DNA of 64,000 nucleotides from Streptomyces flavotricini (GCF_020639365.1 NZ_JAINUL010000001.1:1278159-1342158); one strand, 5' to 3'; positions 10,505 through 20,946 are shown, numbered from the stretch's first letter. Numbers and translations: made by a program. The notes: generated by a model from the letters alone, not told the origin.

Positions 10505-10978
10505 ATGTCCCCGGTCCACCGCAGCGACGGACCCGTACCACCCGTCGGCGCACAGGCGTTGTACGACGACGTGGTGTGGGCTGACGCCGTCGTGCGGTGC
10601 TCCGGGGAGGACGCGGACCTGGACCTGCTCTCGGACGCGGACGCCACGAGCGGCGGGACGCGTGCGCGGCGGCCGCTCACCGCCCGGCCGCTGCCCGACC
10701 GCCCCGGGGCCCTGCTGCGCGGCAGCTGCGACCTCGACACCCGGCCCATCCTGTCGGCGGCGCTGGGCGTCGTCACACGGATCCCGGGCCCGGTCGTCCA
10801 TCTCGACCTCTCCGGCGTGCCCTTCCTCGACGCCGCCGCCGTCGCCGCCCTGGTGCAGGCGAACGCCACCGTCGCGGGACAGGGCCGTCGTCTGGTGCTC
10901 CACCACCCGCCATACTCGCTCCGCAAGGTAGTGGAGATGTTCCCGGACGAATGTGCCGCGCTGGAGGTCGCAGCATGA
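10505..10978 (+). CDS. STAS-domain anti-anti-sigma protein
   Basis: 157 aa, starting eight bases after the sigma stop. The N-terminal 65 residues are acidic and variable; the STAS domain (about 70-155) includes LLRGSCDLDTRPILSAAL and VVHLDLSGVPFLDAAAVAAL. The usual Ser/Thr phosphoacceptor is replaced by Asp/Ala in FLDAAAV, so this copy may not be phosphorylatable and could act constitutively or by another mechanism (inference). Its TGA overlaps the next ATG (10975-10978), indicating coupling. Confidence 0.85.
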   Translation: MSPVHRSDGPVPPVGAQALYDDVVWADAVVRCSGEDADLDLLSDADATSGGTRARRPLTARPLPDRPGALLRGSCDLDTRPILSAALGVVTRIPGPVVHLDLSGVPFLDAAAVAALVQANATVAGQGRRLVLHHPPYSLRKVVEMFPDECAALEVAA

Positions 10979-11928
10979 TGAACGTATCTGCGCCCACCGC
11001 GTCCGGGGACTTCGTCCACCCCGCCCTCTTCTACCAGGGCCGGGCGGAGTACCTGGCGGGAGTGGGCGGGTTCGTACGCGAGGCCCTCGCGGCCGACGAG
11101 CCGGTGCTCGTGGCCGTGCCCGGCGCGCACCTGGACGCCCTGCGCGAGAGCCTCGACCTCTCCGGGGCCGAGGTCACCTGGACGGACATGACGCAGCTGG
11201 GCCGCAATCCCGGCCGCATCCTTTCCGCCCTGCAGGACTTCGCCGACCGGCACGCGGGCGGGCGTCCGCCCCGGATCGTGGGCGAGCCGATCTGGCCCGG
11301 CCGCTCCCGGGCCGAGGTGCTGGAGGCCACGCGTCACGAGGCCCTCATCAACTCCGCCTTCGCAGGACGGCACGCCACCATCCTGTGCCCGTACGACGTC
11401 CTGGGCCTGCCGGCCGCGGTGGTGTCCGATGCGCGGCGCACCCATCCCACCGTGATCGCGGAGGGCAAGGACCTGCTCAGCCCGGAGTACTCCGACGCCT
11501 CGGCGGTCTGCGCCGACTGCGACGAACCGCTGCCCGAGCCCGACGGGGGTGTACGGCGGTTCGCGTACGCCTCCGGGGAGCTGGGCGAGGTACGCGCGTA
11601 CACCGAGACCTGGGCCCGGAAGGCGGACCTGAGCACGGCCCGGCGCGGCGATCTGATCCTCGCGGTCAGCGAGGCCGCCGCCAATTCCCTGGCCCACGGC
11701 GGCGGGAGCGGCTCGCTCCGGCTGTGGAGCGCCGCGGGCGGCGGAGTCGTCGCCGAGGTCCGCGACGGCGGCCACCTGGCCGATCCGCTGCAGGGGCGAC
11801 GCCGCCCCTCCCTGACATCGGCCCAGGGAGGCCGCGGCCTGTGGATGATCCATCAGCTGTGCGACCTGGTCGAGATCCGCGCCTCCGAGAGCGGCCTCAC
11901 CCTGAGGATGCACATCGCATGCTCCTGA
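10975..11928 (+). CDS. MEDS-domain / RsbW-like ATPase regulator (RsbA-like)
   Basis: 317 aa. GGAGG (10963-10967) sits seven bases before ATG 10975; a second ATG follows at 10978. The N-terminal MEDS domain (about 15-175) has HPALFYQGRAEYLAGVGGFV and later ATILCPYDVLGLP. The C-terminal GHKL ATPase (about 195-317) has LILAVSEAAANSLAHGG and GRGLWMIHQLCD. MEDS domains bind small signals, and RsbA-type fusions act as anti-sigma factors, so it probably controls the sigma factor two genes upstream. A Cys pair, VCADCDEPLP, lies between the domains and could be a metal or redox site (inference). Confidence 0.9.
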   Translation: MMNVSAPTASGDFVHPALFYQGRAEYLAGVGGFVREALAADEPVLVAVPGAHLDALRESLDLSGAEVTWTDMTQLGRNPGRILSALQDFADRHAGGRPPRIVGEPIWPGRSRAEVLEATRHEALINSAFAGRHATILCPYDVLGLPAAVVSDARRTHPTVIAEGKDLLSPEYSDASAVCADCDEPLPEPDGGVRRFAYASGELGEVRAYTETWARKADLSTARRGDLILAVSEAAANSLAHGGGSGSLRLWSAAGGGVVAEVRDGGHLADPLQGRRRPSLTSAQGGRGLWMIHQLCDLVEIRASESGLTLRMHIACS

Positions 11929-11964
11929 GACCGGCGCCTCCCCTAAAATGTCACGGGCATGCTC

Positions 11965-11988
11965 GGGTGTCCCCCTGCACGGGGGTAT
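11965..11988 (+). promoter_or_regulatory. Candidate SigB-type promoter
   Basis: GGGT (11965-11968), 14 bases, then GGGTAT (11983-11988) fits the actinomycete SigB-type pattern GNNT-N14-16-GGGTAY. It lies about 115 bp upstream of the RsbW-like gene at 12102. The -35 is short and weak, and such matches arise by chance in GC-rich DNA. Confidence 0.3.
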
Positions 11989-12101
11989 GCGCGAGGTCCG
12001 CGACACCGGAACCGTGAAGGGGCCGGGCGGAGGCCGTGCGGGGCCAGAAGGGGTCCCGCACGCAGAGAAACCAGTGTCAACGGTGGGGGTGAGGTACCAC
12101 G

Positions 12102-12584
12102 GTGGAAACCATCGGACCGGGAACCGGGACCGGAACCGGAACCGGCGATCCGCTCCGCGCCGGGCCCTCCCCCGTGGTGCAGCGCCGTCGCCTCGCGCTC
12201 GCCGGCGTCCGGGGGCACGTCGCCAAGGGCCGCGACTTCACGCGCCAGGCCTTGCAGGACTGGGGCTGGGACGGCACCAATACCTCCGAGGACGCCCTGC
12301 TCCTCGTATCCGAGCTGCTGACGAACGCGTCCCTGCACGCGGGCGGCTGCATCGAGCTCGTGGTCTGCTCCGGTGAGGTCCTGCGGATCGAGGTCTTCGA
12401 CGGCTCGACGACACCGCCGCGCCCCCATCCGTCCCCGCAGCGCGGACTCCCGGGCGGACACGGCCTCTACATCGTGCAGCGCCTCTCCGATCGCTGGGGC
12501 ACCCACACCCACGAGCACGGGAAGGCCGTCTGGGCCGAGATCGAGGCATCGCGGCTGACCTCGGGCAGGCCGACCGGCCGGTGA
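12102..12584 (+). CDS. RsbW-like anti-sigma ATPase
   Basis: 160 aa; GTG start after a GTGAGG (12089-12094). A Gly/Thr repeat (GPGTGTGTGTGD) opens the protein. The GHKL ATPase follows: ALLLVSELLTNASLHAGG (N-box), IEVFDGSTTPP (G1) and GLPGGHGLYIVQRLSDRWG (G2). Second stand-alone RsbW homologue of the island. It stands outside the sigma operon behind its own possible SigB-like promoter, as expected for a feedback anti-sigma (inference). Confidence 0.87.
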   Translation: METIGPGTGTGTGTGDPLRAGPSPVVQRRRLALAGVRGHVAKGRDFTRQALQDWGWDGTNTSEDALLLVSELLTNASLHAGGCIELVVCSGEVLRIEVFDGSTTPPRPHPSPQRGLPGGHGLYIVQRLSDRWGTHTHEHGKAVWAEIEASRLTSGRPTGR

Positions 12585-12653
12585 CCCGGCCGGCCGCCGG
12601 CCCGCGTCCCCGCGGGGAAGCGTCATTCCGGGAGCCCGGGGCAAGCGCGCGGT

Positions 12654-12776
12654 ATGACACCGAACGCGCTCACCTCCCTGGCCCTGACCCCGGCGCCCGG
12701 CCCCGCCTGGGTCCACCTGATCGTCATCGGCTTCGCCCTCCTGATCCTCGTCCGCACCCTGGCCCGCCACCGGTAG
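12654..12776 (+). CDS. Small single-pass membrane protein (40 aa)
   Basis: ATG to TAG; about 20 residues of Pro/Thr/Ala-rich sequence, then a hydrophobic helix (VHLIVIGFALLILV) and a basic tail (RTLARHR). This is a plausible type I or tail-anchored microprotein. No strong ribosome-binding site is seen, so it rests on composition and the single helix. Function unknown. Confidence 0.45.
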   Translation: MTPNALTSLALTPAPGPAWVHLIVIGFALLILVRTLARHR

Positions 12777-12832
12777 CGACCACGCCTGCGGGGCGGACGC
12801 ACCGGAGGCCGTGTCCTGCGCGGCCGCACGCG

Positions 12833-13039
12833 GTGCCCGGCACGGCGGCCCTCGACCCGAACGGCTCGTACGCGGTGGCGGAGCAGCGGCGCCCGCCGGA
12901 CCGGATCGGCGATCTGTTCTCCGACGACCCGGCCGGTGAGCAGGCCGTGCAGAAACGCGCCGCGCAGCACATCGACGGGGCGGCCCGGGACAGCGGTCTC
13001 GCGGAGCGCGCCGGGAAGAAGACCACCGCGATGCCGTAG
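12833..13039 (+). CDS. Small hydrophilic hypothetical protein (68 aa)
   Basis: GTG start, no cysteine; contains SYAVAEQRRPPDRIGDLF and a charged C-terminus ending AGKKTTAMP. Ribosome site is weak. The main support is that its TAG (13037-13039) sits inside the left arm of a 21-bp palindrome whose right arm holds the stop of the convergent MscS gene, as expected for a shared bidirectional terminator. Function not recognised. Confidence 0.55.
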   Translation: MPGTAALDPNGSYAVAEQRRPPDRIGDLFSDDPAGEQAVQKRAAQHIDGAARDSGLAERAGKKTTAMP

Positions 13040-13085
13040 GAGACCCTCACCCCTCGGCTTCAGTGGGGTGAGGGTCTCCTACGGC
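13033..13085. terminator. Bidirectional terminator, 21-bp perfect inverted repeat
   Basis: Arms 13033-13053 and 13065-13085 are perfectly complementary, with an 11-nt loop. The rightward TAG (13037-13039) and the leftward TAG (13081-13079) pair with each other inside the stem. It ends both convergent transcripts. Confidence 0.88.
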
Positions 13086-14182
13086 TGAGGGGGCACGGCC
13101 CGCCCGGTGGTGTCCTGCCCCCTGTCGGAGTCACGGCCCGCCCGGGACTGCGCCGACGGCGCGAGGACCAGGCGGGGAAGGGCCTCCGGATGCTTCTCCG
13201 AGAGCCAGGCGACCAGCTGTTCCCGTACCGCGCAGCGCACCGTCCACAGGTCGTCGGCGTCCTTGGCCGTGACGATCGCGCGGACGACCATGGTGGAGGG
13301 AGTCGTCTCCGTGACGGCGACGTCCCAGCCGCGGCCGTCCCACTCCGGGCAGTGGTGCAGGATCTCGTGCACCTTGTCGCGGATGAGGTCCACGGGGGCG
13401 CGGTGGTCGCAGTGGAGGAACACGGTCCCGGTCATCTGGACACCGCCGCGGGACCAGTTCTCGAAGGGGCGGGTGGTGAAGTACGAGACGGGCATGGTGA
13501 TGCGGCGCTCGTCCCAGGTCCGTACGGCGAGGAAGGTGAGGGTGATGTCCTCCACCACTCCCCACTCTCCGGCGACCACGACGGTGTCGCCGATGCGCAC
13601 CATGTCGCCGAAGGCGATCTGGAACCCGGCGAAGAGGTTGCCGAGGGTGGACTGGGCCGCGACGCCGGCGACGATTCCGATGATGCCGGCGGAGGCGAGC
13701 ACGGAGGTGCCGAGCGCGCGGAAGCTCGGGAAGGTGAGGAGCATCGCCGCGGCCGCGACGACGGCGACGACGACGGTCACGACCCGCGTGATCAGGGTGA
13801 CCTGGGTACGGACCCTGCGGAGCCTGGCGGGGTCTCGGGTACCGGCCGCGTACCGGGCGTACCCGGACTCGACGGCGGCGGAGGCCACGCCCACGATCAA
13901 CCAGGCACCGGCGCCGATCAGCGCGAGCGTGAGGGCGCGGCCGACGGCGGCCTCGTTCTCCCGCAGCGGCGGCCACGCGGTCTGCCGGTAGGCCCCCCTC
14001 AGCAGTGCGGCGAACAGCACGATCTGCAGGGCCCGGCGGCAGCGGCGCAGCGAGTTCCACAGGGGTGTTTCCGGGTGGCGCGCGTCGGCTCGGCGCAGCA
14101 GCAGGTCGGCGGCCCATCCGGCCGCGAAGGTGAGGAGGATCGAGCCTCCCAGGACGGTCAGCAAGCGAAGGACGTGGTTCAT
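13079..14182 (-). CDS. MscS-family mechanosensitive ion channel
   Basis: 367 aa. ATG 14182 has GAGGAG directly upstream. Membrane helices: residues 5-28, about 50-68, 82-103, 130-150 and the pore-lining helix near 155-185. The MscS signature follows (SVLASAGIIGIVAGVAAQSTL, then GNLFAGFQIAFGDMVRIGD) and the beta domain (VVAGEWGVVEDITLTFLAVR). The C-terminal domain ends in a Ser/Arg/Gln-rich tail. It should gate on membrane tension to release solutes on osmotic downshift. It lies beside a poly-HAMP kinase typical of osmosensing, consistent with a stress locus. Confidence 0.9.
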   Translation of the reverse strand: MNHVLRLLTVLGGSILLTFAAGWAADLLLRRADARHPETPLWNSLRRCRRALQIVLFAALLRGAYRQTAWPPLRENEAAVGRALTLALIGAGAWLIVGVASAAVESGYARYAAGTRDPARLRRVRTQVTLITRVVTVVVAVVAAAAMLLTFPSFRALGTSVLASAGIIGIVAGVAAQSTLGNLFAGFQIAFGDMVRIGDTVVVAGEWGVVEDITLTFLAVRTWDERRITMPVSYFTTRPFENWSRGGVQMTGTVFLHCDHRAPVDLIRDKVHEILHHCPEWDGRGWDVAVTETTPSTMVVRAIVTAKDADDLWTVRCAVREQLVAWLSEKHPEALPRLVLAPSAQSRAGRDSDRGQDTTGRAVPPQP

Positions 14183-14343
14183 GTCTCCTCGGCGGGTGTA
14201 GGCGGCACGGACTTCCCCGCGCATGCCCAGGCGAGGACGGGCGACACACGGGACCTCCCGCCCGGCTGAGACCGGCGGCCGAACCCCTGCGCATGCGAAA
14301 GCCGCCGTCCCCGCCCCAGACCGCGGGGTGGGAACGGCGGCGG

Positions 14344-14385
14344 CTGCCGGTTGCCGGTTGCCGGTTGCCGGTTGCCGGTTGCCGG
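14344..14385. repeat. Tandem 7-bp repeat (TTGCCGG)
   Basis: Five exact TTGCCGG units (14351-14385) plus one CTGCCGG unit (14344-14350). It lies just downstream of the hemerythrin stop in a 205-bp gap. A likely slippage-prone microsatellite. Confidence 0.9.
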
Positions 14386-14387
14386 CC

Positions 14388-14942
14388 CTACCGGCCGCGC
14401 CCGCTGAGGAAGTCCCGCGCGCGGTCGACCAGTCCCGTGCCGGCGGACAACAGCCGGTGGTGGGGCTGGGAGGGGAGGGCACCGGGGTGGGGGCGGGTCG
14501 GAGCGAACCTCTTGGCCCGGCGCACCCTGTCGCCCAGCGTCTCCAGGACCTCCGGTGTGCACGCGTGGCGCAGGCGGGGGAACAGGTTCTGCTCCTCGTC
14601 GTACACGTGGGCGGTGACCTCGGCCTTCAGTACGGCGACCAGCTGGTCGAATTCGGGCCCCGCCGCGTCCAGCCCCTCGAGGTCCTTCAGCAGCTTCTCG
14701 ACGCGTGCGTGGTCGGCGAGTTCCTTGTCCGCGATGAGGTCGCCGTCCGGGAAGAGCTCCCGGATCGCCGGGTAGAGGAACTCCTCCTCCGCCACCGAGT
14801 GCCGGACCAGTTCGATGGTCAGCTGTTCCGCCGCCTTCTGCCGTTCGCCCGCCGGGGTGGTGTGCTCGATCCTGTCGAACAGGACGTCCACCTCGTGGTG
14901 GTCGACGGTCAGTTCGGCGATGACGTCCCCTGCGTGTCCCAT
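14388..14942 (-). CDS. Hemerythrin HHE-domain protein
   Basis: 184 aa. ATG 14942 is preceded by GGAAGGAAG. The diiron-type four-helix bundle is visible: LTVDHHEVDVLFDRIE, VRHSVAEEEFLYPAIRE, LADHARVEKLLKDLE and AEVTAHVYDEEQNLFPRLRH, supplying the conserved His/Glu ligands. The last 45 residues are Arg/Pro-rich and variable. Such proteins bind O2 or NO or store iron and are often stress-induced. A SigB-like promoter candidate lies about 50 bp upstream. Confidence 0.92.
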   Translation of the reverse strand: MGHAGDVIAELTVDHHEVDVLFDRIEHTTPAGERQKAAEQLTIELVRHSVAEEEFLYPAIRELFPDGDLIADKELADHARVEKLLKDLEGLDAAGPEFDQLVAVLKAEVTAHVYDEEQNLFPRLRHACTPEVLETLGDRVRRAKRFAPTRPHPGALPSQPHHRLLSAGTGLVDRARDFLSGRGR

Positions 14943-14998
14943 GCCGTTCTTCCTTCCCGATCGGCTTCGACCGGCGGTGCACGCCGGTCGCTGCGCGC

Positions 14999-15023
14999 GT
15001 ACCCGGGATGACGCGGCGCTAAC
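14999..15023 (-). promoter_or_regulatory. Candidate SigB-type promoter for the hemerythrin gene
   Basis: On the minus strand GTTA (15023-15020), a 15-base spacer, then GGGTAC (15004-14999), close to the GTTT-N14-16-GGGTAY pattern with one -35 mismatch. It would give a leader of about 50 nt. Confidence 0.4.
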
Positions 15024-15175
15024 GGACGGCCGCGTGCCCACGGTGCCCGACCGGAGGGGGCCGTCGGGGGCCGGCGCATGGGGAACCCCGGGGCGGGTAG
15101 CCGCGCCCCGAACGGCTGGACCGGTGGCCCGGCGCCCCGCGGTGCCGGGCCGCCGACGATACGTAAGGAGTGCAC

Positions 15176-15625
15176 ATGTCACACGTCGAGGAGTACGTCG
15201 AGGTCAACGTCCCCGTGCGGACGGCCTACAACCAGTGGACGCAGTTCGAGGACTTCCCCGCCTTCATGGAAGGGGTCGAGCGCATCGACCAGCGCACGGA
15301 CACGCTGACCCACTGGGTGACGAACGTGAACGGTGTGCAGCGCGAGTTCGACGCGCAGATCACCGAGCAGCTCCCGGACCGGCGCGTCGCGTGGATGACG
15401 GTGGACGGGGAGGCTCGCCAGGCCGGCCTGGTCGTCTTCCAGCCGATCGACGCGACCACCACCAAGGTCGTCCTGCACATGAACTGGGTGCCCGACGGCC
15501 TGGCCGAGACAGCCGCCGACAAGCTCGGCTTCATCAAGCGTCAGGTGGCCGGCGATCTGAAGCGGTTCAAGCTGTTCATCGAATCGCGCGGAGTCGCTAC
15601 GGGCGCCTGGCGGGGCGAGGTCTGA
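15176..15625 (+). CDS. SRPBCC / START-like protein (polyketide cyclase type)
   Basis: 149 aa; AAGGAG (15165-15170) sets ATG 15176 rather than the GTG two codons earlier. The START/Bet v1-like pattern is seen in VEEYVEVNVPVRTAYNQWTQ, FEDFPAFMEGVERI and a C-terminal helix (AADKLGFIKRQVAGDLKRF). These bind small hydrophobic ligands; the ligand is unknown. Five bases separate it from the DUF1206 gene, so probably an operon. Such single-domain proteins commonly sit with stress genes in Streptomyces (recall). Confidence 0.85.
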   Translation: MSHVEEYVEVNVPVRTAYNQWTQFEDFPAFMEGVERIDQRTDTLTHWVTNVNGVQREFDAQITEQLPDRRVAWMTVDGEARQAGLVVFQPIDATTTKVVLHMNWVPDGLAETAADKLGFIKRQVAGDLKRFKLFIESRGVATGAWRGEV

Positions 15626-15630
15626 TCGCG

Positions 15631-16455
15631 ATGAGAGGCGGGGGCGGGGACAAGGGCGTGCGGGCCGCGGCCCGCGGTGGTCGGCTGCGGGAGTTCACGG
15701 CCCGCTGTGGTCTGGCGGCGCGCGGAGTGCTGTACGTGCTGATCGGGATGCTGGCCCTGCGCGTGGCCTTCGGTGACGCGGGGGGCGAGGAGGCCGACCG
15801 CCAGGGCGCCCTGCGGGAGCTCGTGGGAAAGCCCTTCGGCGGTGCCCTCGTCTGGGCCGTCGGGGCCGGGCTCGTCTGCATGGCGCTGTGGCGGCTGTCG
15901 GAGGTGGTCTTCGGCGCTGCCGGGCCGGACGGGGACAAGCCCGCGAAGCGGCTGGCCTCGGCCGGCCGGACGGTCTTCTACGCCGTGGTCGCCTTCTCCG
16001 CCCTGTCGTTCGCGGCGGGCGGCGGGGGGCGCTCCGGGGACGAGCAGTCGCGCGACGGGACGGCCCGGGCGCTGGACCTGCCCGCCGGCCAGTGGCTGGT
16101 GGGTGCGGCAGGGCTCGGGATCGCCGTCGCGGGCGTGGTCATCGCGGTGCAGGCGGCGCGGCGCACCTTCCGCCGGCACCTCTCGATGGGAGGGGTGCCC
16201 GGGTGGGGGCGCAAGAGCGTCGATTTCCTCGGGGTGGCCGGCGGTCTGGCCCGGGGCGTCGTGTTCGCGGCGGCCGGCGGGTTCGTCGTGTACGCCGCGG
16301 TGCGCTACGACCCGGCGCGGGCGAAGGGCGTCGACGACACCCTGAGGTCGTTCGCCGGGACCGCGGCGGGCCCGTGGCTCCTGGTCGCGGTCGCCGTCGG
16401 ACTGATGCTCTTCGGGGTGTTCTCCTGGGCGATGGCCCGGTGGCGCGAGGTGTGA
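15631..16455 (+). CDS. DUF1206 integral membrane protein
   Basis: 274 aa. Three repeated units of paired hydrophobic helices give about six membrane segments. Each unit begins with an ARG motif (GLAARGVLYVLIGMLALRVA, SAGRTVFYAVVAFSALSF, GLARGVVFAAAGGFVVYAAV), the hallmark of DUF1206. Function unknown. Five bases downstream of the SRPBCC gene. The frame is open upstream through that gene, but the ATG at 15631 is the natural start. Confidence 0.88.
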   Translation: MRGGGGDKGVRAAARGGRLREFTARCGLAARGVLYVLIGMLALRVAFGDAGGEEADRQGALRELVGKPFGGALVWAVGAGLVCMALWRLSEVVFGAAGPDGDKPAKRLASAGRTVFYAVVAFSALSFAAGGGGRSGDEQSRDGTARALDLPAGQWLVGAAGLGIAVAGVVIAVQAARRTFRRHLSMGGVPGWGRKSVDFLGVAGGLARGVVFAAAGGFVVYAAVRYDPARAKGVDDTLRSFAGTAAGPWLLVAVAVGLMLFGVFSWAMARWREV

Positions 16456-16654
16456 GGCGGGCCGCCGTTGCGGGCCGGACCGGCCGGACGGATGTGACCG
16501 CTCAAGGGCGTTACCCGCCGAAGGGAAACGGAAATCCGTGGGTATCTCGGCCAACTTGACCGTACGCCCCTGCACGCCCCCCGCAGTGACGTTCCATCGG
16601 CTCTGTACGGGGCACCCGTGGTGCCGTTGGTCCGTCTACCGAGGAGCACACACG

Positions 16655-17263
16655 ATGACGAAGGTCCTCGTCCTGCACAGCGTCAGCCTGGTCAGGTCGG
16701 CACTGGCCGCCCTCCTGAGATCCGAAGGGCCGTTCGAGGTCACGTCGTCGGGCTGGCGGGCCGCGGCACGCCAGACCGAGTCGTTACGACCAGACGTGAC
16801 GGTCGTCGACCTCGACTGTCCGGGGACGACGGCCGTCCTCGCCCATGACGGGCGCGCGGACCACCGGGTCCTCGCGCCCCCGTCCCCGGTCCTGGTGCTC
16901 GCGTCGACCGGCGCGCCCGGGCTGCTGCACCGCGCGTTCCGCGCCGAGGCGCGCGGTTACGTCGACAAGGACGGCTCGCCGGGGCGGCTCGTACGGGCGG
17001 TCCGGAAGGTCGCCTCGGGGGAACGTTTCATCGACGCCTCGCTGGCTTCCGCCTTCATGGAGGCCGACCCGCTGCCGCTGAGCCCGCGGGAGCTGAGCGT
17101 GCTGACCCGGGCCGCGGAGGGCGATTCGATCGCCGAGATCGCCCGTACGCTGCACCTGGCGAGCGGGACGGTACGCAACTACATGGCCGCGGCGACCCGC
17201 AAGACCGGGGCGCGCAACCTCATCGACGCGATCCGCATATCCCGGCGGGCCGGCTGGGTGTGA
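16655..17263 (+). CDS. amfR: AmfR/RamR-type response regulator (LuxR HTH)
   Basis: 202 aa. GAGGAG (16641-16646) lies eight bases before the ATG. Receiver-like domain (about 1-115) starts MTKVLVLHSVSLVRSALAAL; the candidate phospho-Asp is in DVTVVDLDCPG, and the domain ends with ARGYVDKDG and VRKVASGERFID. LuxR-type HTH (about 135-200): LSPRELSVLTRAAEGDSIAE and LHLASGTVRNYMAAATRKTG. The acidic pocket is reduced, as reported for RamR-type atypical regulators (recall). Convergent with the amf exporter genes with 43 bp between stops, so it belongs to the locus and should activate amfT-amfS. The candidate binding array is at 23.8-23.95 kb. Confidence 0.88.
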   Translation: MTKVLVLHSVSLVRSALAALLRSEGPFEVTSSGWRAAARQTESLRPDVTVVDLDCPGTTAVLAHDGRADHRVLAPPSPVLVLASTGAPGLLHRAFRAEARGYVDKDGSPGRLVRAVRKVASGERFIDASLASAFMEADPLPLSPRELSVLTRAAEGDSIAEIARTLHLASGTVRNYMAAATRKTGARNLIDAIRISRRAGWV

Positions 17264-17306
17264 TCCCCGGGCCGCCGCGGGGCCGCGGACGGGCACGACG
17301 GCCGTG

Positions 17307-19123
<1,817 letters not shown>

Positions 19124-19127
<4 letters not shown>

Positions 19128-20920
19128 CGCGCCGCCTCCCGCTGCGTGTCCCTTTCCGTGTCCTCGTCCGTCTCCCGCTGCGTGTCGGCGGCGAACACCG
19201 CCCGGTAGGCGGGCTCGTGTCGCCAGAGCTCGCCGTGGGTTCCCGTCGCCCGTATCCGCCCGTGCTCCAGCCAGACGACGAGATCGGCGCGGACGGCGGA
19301 CGAGAGGCGGTGCGCGACCACGATCCGGGTGCCGGGCCGGATCTCGCGGGCGAGGGCCCGCTCGACCTCCCGGGCCGTGACGGTGTCGAGGCTGGAGGTG
19401 GCGTCGTCCAGTACGAGGAGCCGGCCCGCATGGGCGAACGCCCGCGCCAGCCCCAGGCGTTGGACCTCTCCGCCGGACATCGGGGCGTCGGCGAGGCGCG
19501 TGCCGTACGCGTGGGGCAGGCGCCGGACGAACAGGTCGGCTCCCGCGGCACGGGCCGCGGCGCGCACCGCCTCCGGCCCGGGTCCCTGCCCCGCGCCGAA
19601 GGCGATCGCCTCGCCGACCGTGTCCCCGAGCAGTACGGGCCGGTCGAAGGCGTATCCGACCTCGCGGCGCAGTACTTCGGCGCTCACTTCCCGCAGGGGC
19701 ACCCCGTCCAGCAGCACCCGGCCCGCGTCGGGGTCGGTGAGCCGGCCGGCCACGGCGGCGAACAGCGTCTTGCCCGCGCCCGAGCGGCCCACCACGGCCA
19801 CGGTGGTGCCTCCCGGGATCACCAGACTGATGTCGTGCAGGACGGCGGCGCCCCCGCGCACCACCCGGACGCCCCTCAGTTCCAGAGTGCCGGGGCCGCC
19901 TTCCGGCAGCCGCGCCCGGCCGTGGCCGAGTACGGGCAGGGCCAGGAGGGCGGCGGTCCGCCGGGTCGCCGACCGGCCGCGGACCACGGCCGCCAGGCCC
20001 CCGGTCACGGCGCCGATGCCGGCCGCGAGGCCTGCGTACCGTACGGCGGCGAGGAGTTCACCGACCCCGATCGCCCCGGCCGACAGGCGGATGCCGCCGA
20101 CGGCCAGGACGGCGTACAGGAGCATCGGCATGAGGGCCGCGGACCGGGCCGTGGTGCCGCCGTAGACCTGCCACATCCGCCTGCCCTCGGTGCCCAGCTC
20201 GGGCAACCGGGCCAGGATCCGCGCGCGTTCGCGCTCCGCGGTGCCGGCGGCGGCGATCGTCCGCGCCCCGGCCAGTGCCTCGGTCAGGCGGCCGGCGGTT
20301 TCGAGCTGGACCTGCTGGTAGCGGGCGACGCTGGTGTGCGTGTCGCGGGCGAAGGCACGCAGCAGGAGCACCAGGAACGGAACGCCGACGAGGAAGGCGA
20401 GTGCCGTCCACAGGTCGATGAGGAAGAGGGCGGTGACCGCGCCGAGGGGCGGGAGCAGTGCGGCGACGGCGTGCGCGACGGCGGCCGGGACCTTGCCCGC
20501 CTCGGTGGCGTGTGCGGTCAGCCGCGCCGCGGTGTCGCCGGGTGCGTGGCGGGCGGCGTGGTGCGGGGCCGTCCGCAGCAGCCGGGCGAGCGCGAGCCGG
20601 CGCAGGCGGGCGGTGGAACGGCCGTCGACCTCGCCCGTCAGCCGGGCGCCGACCGCGTCCAGGGCCACTTCGGCCGCGATGACCGCGGCGCACAGCAGCG
20701 TCCAGGCGGAGCCCGCCGGGTCGCGGCGGAGCAGCAGGTCGAGGGTGTGGCCGAGGACGGCCGGTTCCGCGAGCGCCGCCGCGGCGGCGCCGAGCGTGCA
20801 TCCGAGGACCGCGGCGGTGCGTCCGGCGCTGTGCCGGGCCGCTGCCACGAGAGCCCGGTCGGCGGTACGTGCCACGGCCGCCGCCTGCGCCGCGTCGTCC
20901 ACCGCGTCGGGGGGGCTCAT
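19124..20920 (-). CDS. amfB: Amf/Ram ABC exporter half-transporter, first gene
   Basis: 598 aa. The ATG has GGAGG nine bases upstream. Membrane domain about residues 30-310, with TLGAAAAALAEPAVLGHTLD and IDLWTALAFLVGVPFLVLL as helices. ATPase about 340-575: Walker A GRSGAGKTLF, Q-loop region EVGYAFDRPVLLGDTV, signature MSGGEVQRLGLARA, Walker B LLVLDDATSSLD (Asp replaces the usual catalytic Glu) and H-loop IVVAHRLSS. The C-terminus is a charged DTQRETDEDTERDTQRE tail. The degenerate Walker B suggests one hydrolysis-impaired site in the heterodimer (inference). Follows amfS after a hairpin; coupled to the next half-transporter. Confidence 0.9.
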
Positions 20921-20946
20921 CCGCGGATGCCTCCAGTGGTGTGGTG

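Noticed and set aside
14344..14385. Possible CRISPR-like repeat
   Set aside because: Units are 7 bp with no spacers and no cas genes; a simple microsatellite.
16540..16545. GGGTAT as a SigB-type promoter before amfR
   Set aside because: No GNNT element at 14-16 bp upstream.
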